Assembly: GCF_000826645.1 (NCBI RefSeq)
Contig: NZ_JXJP01000014.1
Coordinates: 62,001-126,000, forward strand
Source: Psychroserpens mesophilus
Lineage (GTDB): Bacteria; Bacteroidota; Bacteroidia; Flavobacteriales; Flavobacteriaceae
Direction: 5' to 3'
DNA length: 64,000 bases
The notes under the pieces were generated by a model, which ran no database searches, was not told the origin of the DNA, and saw only the letters and a program-made list of their open reading frames with translations. Every line of letters starts with the position of its first letter. Positions within the stretch are counted from its first letter, which is position 1. The translations under genes were made by a program, and so were the position numbers. This document shows positions 62,065 to 64,000 of this stretch, one piece after another.

Positions 62065-63096
62065 CTACTTTTTTAAATTAAGCCTAGACAAGCGATCAAT
62101 TTCAGTTTTGACAATGCTTTGGATTGCATTACTTTCGGCACCAAGATTTTTAAATAAAAGTCGATGTTGAAGCACAGGCTTTACTAATGATGCCAAGTCG
62201 TCTTCTATCACATAATTTCGTTTATGAATTACAGCGTATGCTCTTAAACATTTTAAAAGGATGATTCCTGATCTTACAGAGGCGCCAAGTAAGATTCCTG
62301 AATGCTCTCTGGTTTGTCTTACAATGTTATTGATACTCACAATAATTTCATCATCTACATGCACTTCTTCTGCTTTGCTTCTGAGCATAAGAATATCTTT
62401 CATGTCTAATACAGGCTCAACGGTGTCTTGTGACCTCTGGATTTCTAATTGTTTTTTATAAATTTCAAGCTCAATTTCCTTTGTGACATAACCGAAATTA
62501 ATTTTCATAAAAAATCGATCTAATTGTGCATTTGGCAATGGATAAGTCCCTTCCATCTCGATGGGGTTTTGAGTTGCAATGACAAAGAATAAATCTTCAA
62601 GCTTATAGGTTTTATCTCCAATAGAGATTTGGTTTTCAGCCATACATTCCAGTAAAGCCGACTGCACCTTTGGTGAAGCTCTGTTAATTTCATCTGCCAA
62701 CAAAATATTTGAAAACAGTGGCCCTTTTTTGAATATAAAATCTTTGTTGCCTTCATCATACAAATGCGTTCCAATTAAGTCCATAGGCAATAAATCTGGT
62801 GTGAACTGGATTCTTTTAAAATCGGAATGGCCATGTTTTCCAGATAACGAATACGCCAGAGTTTTAGCCATAACGGTTTTTCCAGAACCTGGATTATCTT
62901 CTAATAAAATATGTCCTTTAGCAATAAGGCAGGTAACAATTTGAATAATCTGTTCTCTATGACCTTTTACAACCTTACCAATATTATCAATTAACAGGTC
63001 TATTTTAAATCCAGGAGAGTCTGGAGAACTAACTATACTTGATGGTGGAGCAAATCGTTGATGATCTGAATTTGTGTTTTCTATGTTCTCGTTCAT
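62065..63096 (-). CDS. MoxR family AAA+ ATPase
   Basis: A 343-aa MoxR-type AAA+ ATPase, a chaperone-like enzyme that assembles or activates partner (often von Willebrand A-domain) proteins. Walker A: LLEDNPGSGKTVMAKTLA; Walker B: LLADEINRASPKVQSALLE; sensor 1: FVIATQNPIEMEGTYPLPNA; lid with DLASLVKPVLQHRL. Complete. It lies between a membrane protein gene (9 nt) and the TPR gene (3 nt). Confidence 0.93.
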   Translation of the reverse strand: MNENIENTNSDHQRFAPPSSIVSSPDSPGFKIDLLIDNIGKVVKGHREQIIQIVTCLIAKGHILLEDNPGSGKTVMAKTLAYSLSGKHGHSDFKRIQFTPDLLPMDLIGTHLYDEGNKDFIFKKGPLFSNILLADEINRASPKVQSALLECMAENQISIGDKTYKLEDLFFVIATQNPIEMEGTYPLPNAQLDRFFMKINFGYVTKEIELEIYKKQLEIQRSQDTVEPVLDMKDILMLRSKAEEVHVDDEIIVSINNIVRQTREHSGILLGASVRSGIILLKCLRAYAVIHKRNYVIEDDLASLVKPVLQHRLLFKNLGAESNAIQSIVKTEIDRLSRLNLKK

Positions 63097-63105
63097 AATT
63101 GTAAG

Positions 63106-64000
63106 CTATTTTTTTAGATTAAGATTCAACATGTAATGAATCCATTTATTAGGTTTAATAAAATTCAAAATGCGTTCTGATTTACTATATTGAGATAAGA
63201 CTTTTTTATTAAAATCTGAATGAAATCCGCGAATGAATTTAACCTCATCGTCGGTAGGTTTATCTCCACTATATTTCAACTTTTGATAAATGCTAATAAA
63301 GGCTTCGAAGTATGTCCCAAATTTAGGATCTACAACATCTCGTGCATAAACCATCGATGTTTGTGATCCTCTTGGAATTCCCATCTGATTGAGGAGAAAA
63401 TGTGCGTTTTTATAATTTACTTCTGAAACTACATAAGCCGACTTGTTATTTTTTGCCTTGTTAGATAACCACCAAAAGTAACAGATTGGTGAGCACATCA
63501 ATATCAACAATATAAGAAGAATACTTGCAAGAATGTAAATAGACCAGTCGGTTATAGTTTCAATTACACTTTCCTCATCTTCTTTCGGTTCTTCTCCTAA
63601 GGTTTCTTCTTCAAGTTTTGGAACATGAACTTCCATAATCGTTAAAGGATCTGGAAAGAGTTTCATATAGTTTTCTATACTTTCGTTTTCTCTTTGAGGT
63701 CGAATACTTCCTAGTTTGTAATCAAATGACACCATTACTGCAGTATCGCCAAGCTTTACATTTTGAAGTGAAATAGCTTGTTCGCCTGCGAAAACTTTCG
63801 CCTGATTTACATCAAAATCCATTTCCATAATAGAAGCACTATCAAGAGAAATACCAATGTCGTTTATAATCATTTGATCCACCCGAAGTTCCATTTTTTT
63901 GCTAATCGTATCGACCACAGTAATGAGACCTTTACCTACAAAGGTTTCTTTAGTAGGAGGCGTTGGAGGTGTTCCATCAGGTTGAGGCCCTTCTTCTGCT
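63106..64000 (-). CDS. Membrane protein of the MoxR operon (N-terminus beyond the window)
   Basis: The frame is open to the window edge, so this gene is truncated at its 5' end; at least 298 codons are visible. A Pro-rich stretch (GPQPDGTPPTPPTKETFVGKG) leads into a beta-rich, probably periplasmic domain, an acidic linker (EEETLGEEPKEDEESV), one TM helix (IYILASILLILLILMCSPIC) and a cytoplasmic, helical C-terminus with NQMGIPRGSQTSMVYARDVV that weakly recalls DUF4129-type regions. I do not recognise the family with confidence. It is first in the visible operon. Confidence 0.7.
   Translation of the reverse strand, partial: AEEGPQPDGTPPTPPTKETFVGKGLITVVDTISKKMELRVDQMIINDIGISLDSASIMEMDFDVNQAKVFAGEQAISLQNVKLGDTAVMVSFDYKLGSIRPQRENESIENYMKLFPDPLTIMEVHVPKLEEETLGEEPKEDEESVIETITDWSIYILASILLILLILMCSPICYFWWLSNKAKNNKSAYVVSEVNYKNAHFLLNQMGIPRGSQTSMVYARDVVDPKFGTYFEAFISIYQKLKYSGDKPTDDEVKFIRGFHSDFNKKVLSQYSKSERILNFIKPNKWIHYMLNLNLKK

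Overview
The window is a low-GC, densely packed stretch of chromosome from a member of the Bacteroidota, most likely a (marine) Flavobacteriaceae. The basis is the TAnnTTTG/TTTG promoters, type IX secretion (T9SS) type A and type B C-terminal tails, TSP3-repeat OmpA protein, LytTR/propeller two-component pair, ASPIC/UnbV FG-GAP proteins, and the rpmF-fabH-accB-accC and queD-lpxH arrangements. The genus cannot be told from the sequence alone. I see no insertion sequences, prophage, rRNA or CRISPR.

Layout. 0.1-5 kb: OmpA/TSP3 outer-membrane protein, AddB-like PD-(D/E)XK protein, alpha/beta hydrolase. 5-10 kb: tRNA-Ala(GGC), universal stress protein, GNAT, MATE exporter, two tiny membrane proteins, 2OG-Fe(II) oxygenase, queD and lpxH. 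10-16 kb: MFS transporter, recJ, OsmC, AhpD-like protein, uracil-DNA glycosylase family protein, rsmI. 16-22.5 kb: a large T9SS type B adhesin-like protein, a conserved hypothetical, tdk-alr, mscL. 22.5-32.2 kb: asd, a diheme cytochrome-like lipoprotein, and a tandem array of three paralogous secreted FG-GAP propeller proteins, each followed by a perfect hairpin terminator. 33-42.3 kb (minus strand): twelve closely spaced or overlapping genes running from an FAD oxidoreductase preceded by an 8 x 8-bp tandem repeat, through mtgA, a GreA-like factor and YceI, into a FAD oxidoreductase / methyltransferase / type III polyketide synthase / FabL-like reductase / dehydratase / ketosynthase / ACP / PPTase cluster. 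42.7-48.6 kb: accC, accB, fabH, rpmF, DUF177, pdxA, ribE and a tiny PID-CTERM-like protein. 49-53.6 kb: LytTR regulator with propeller histidine kinase, SH3 protein. 53.8-60 kb: TolC-adaptor-RND efflux operon with a PII-like protein and a DUF2892 protein, preceded by two tandem TGTAAC-N4-GTTACA-type operators. 60-64 kb: TPR protein, MoxR ATPase and a membrane protein that runs off the window.

Most interesting: (1) the type III PKS cluster, which looks like a self-contained phenolic-lipid pathway with its own acyl-chain machinery and which sits beside fabH/acc; (2) the efflux operon with two operators 21 bp apart and a candidate -7 box that would place them near -41 and -62; (3) the exact 8 x 8-bp repeat directly before a TTG start; (4) mosaic evolution of the three FG-GAP paralogues; (5) families of small interspersed palindromic repeats confined to gene ends.
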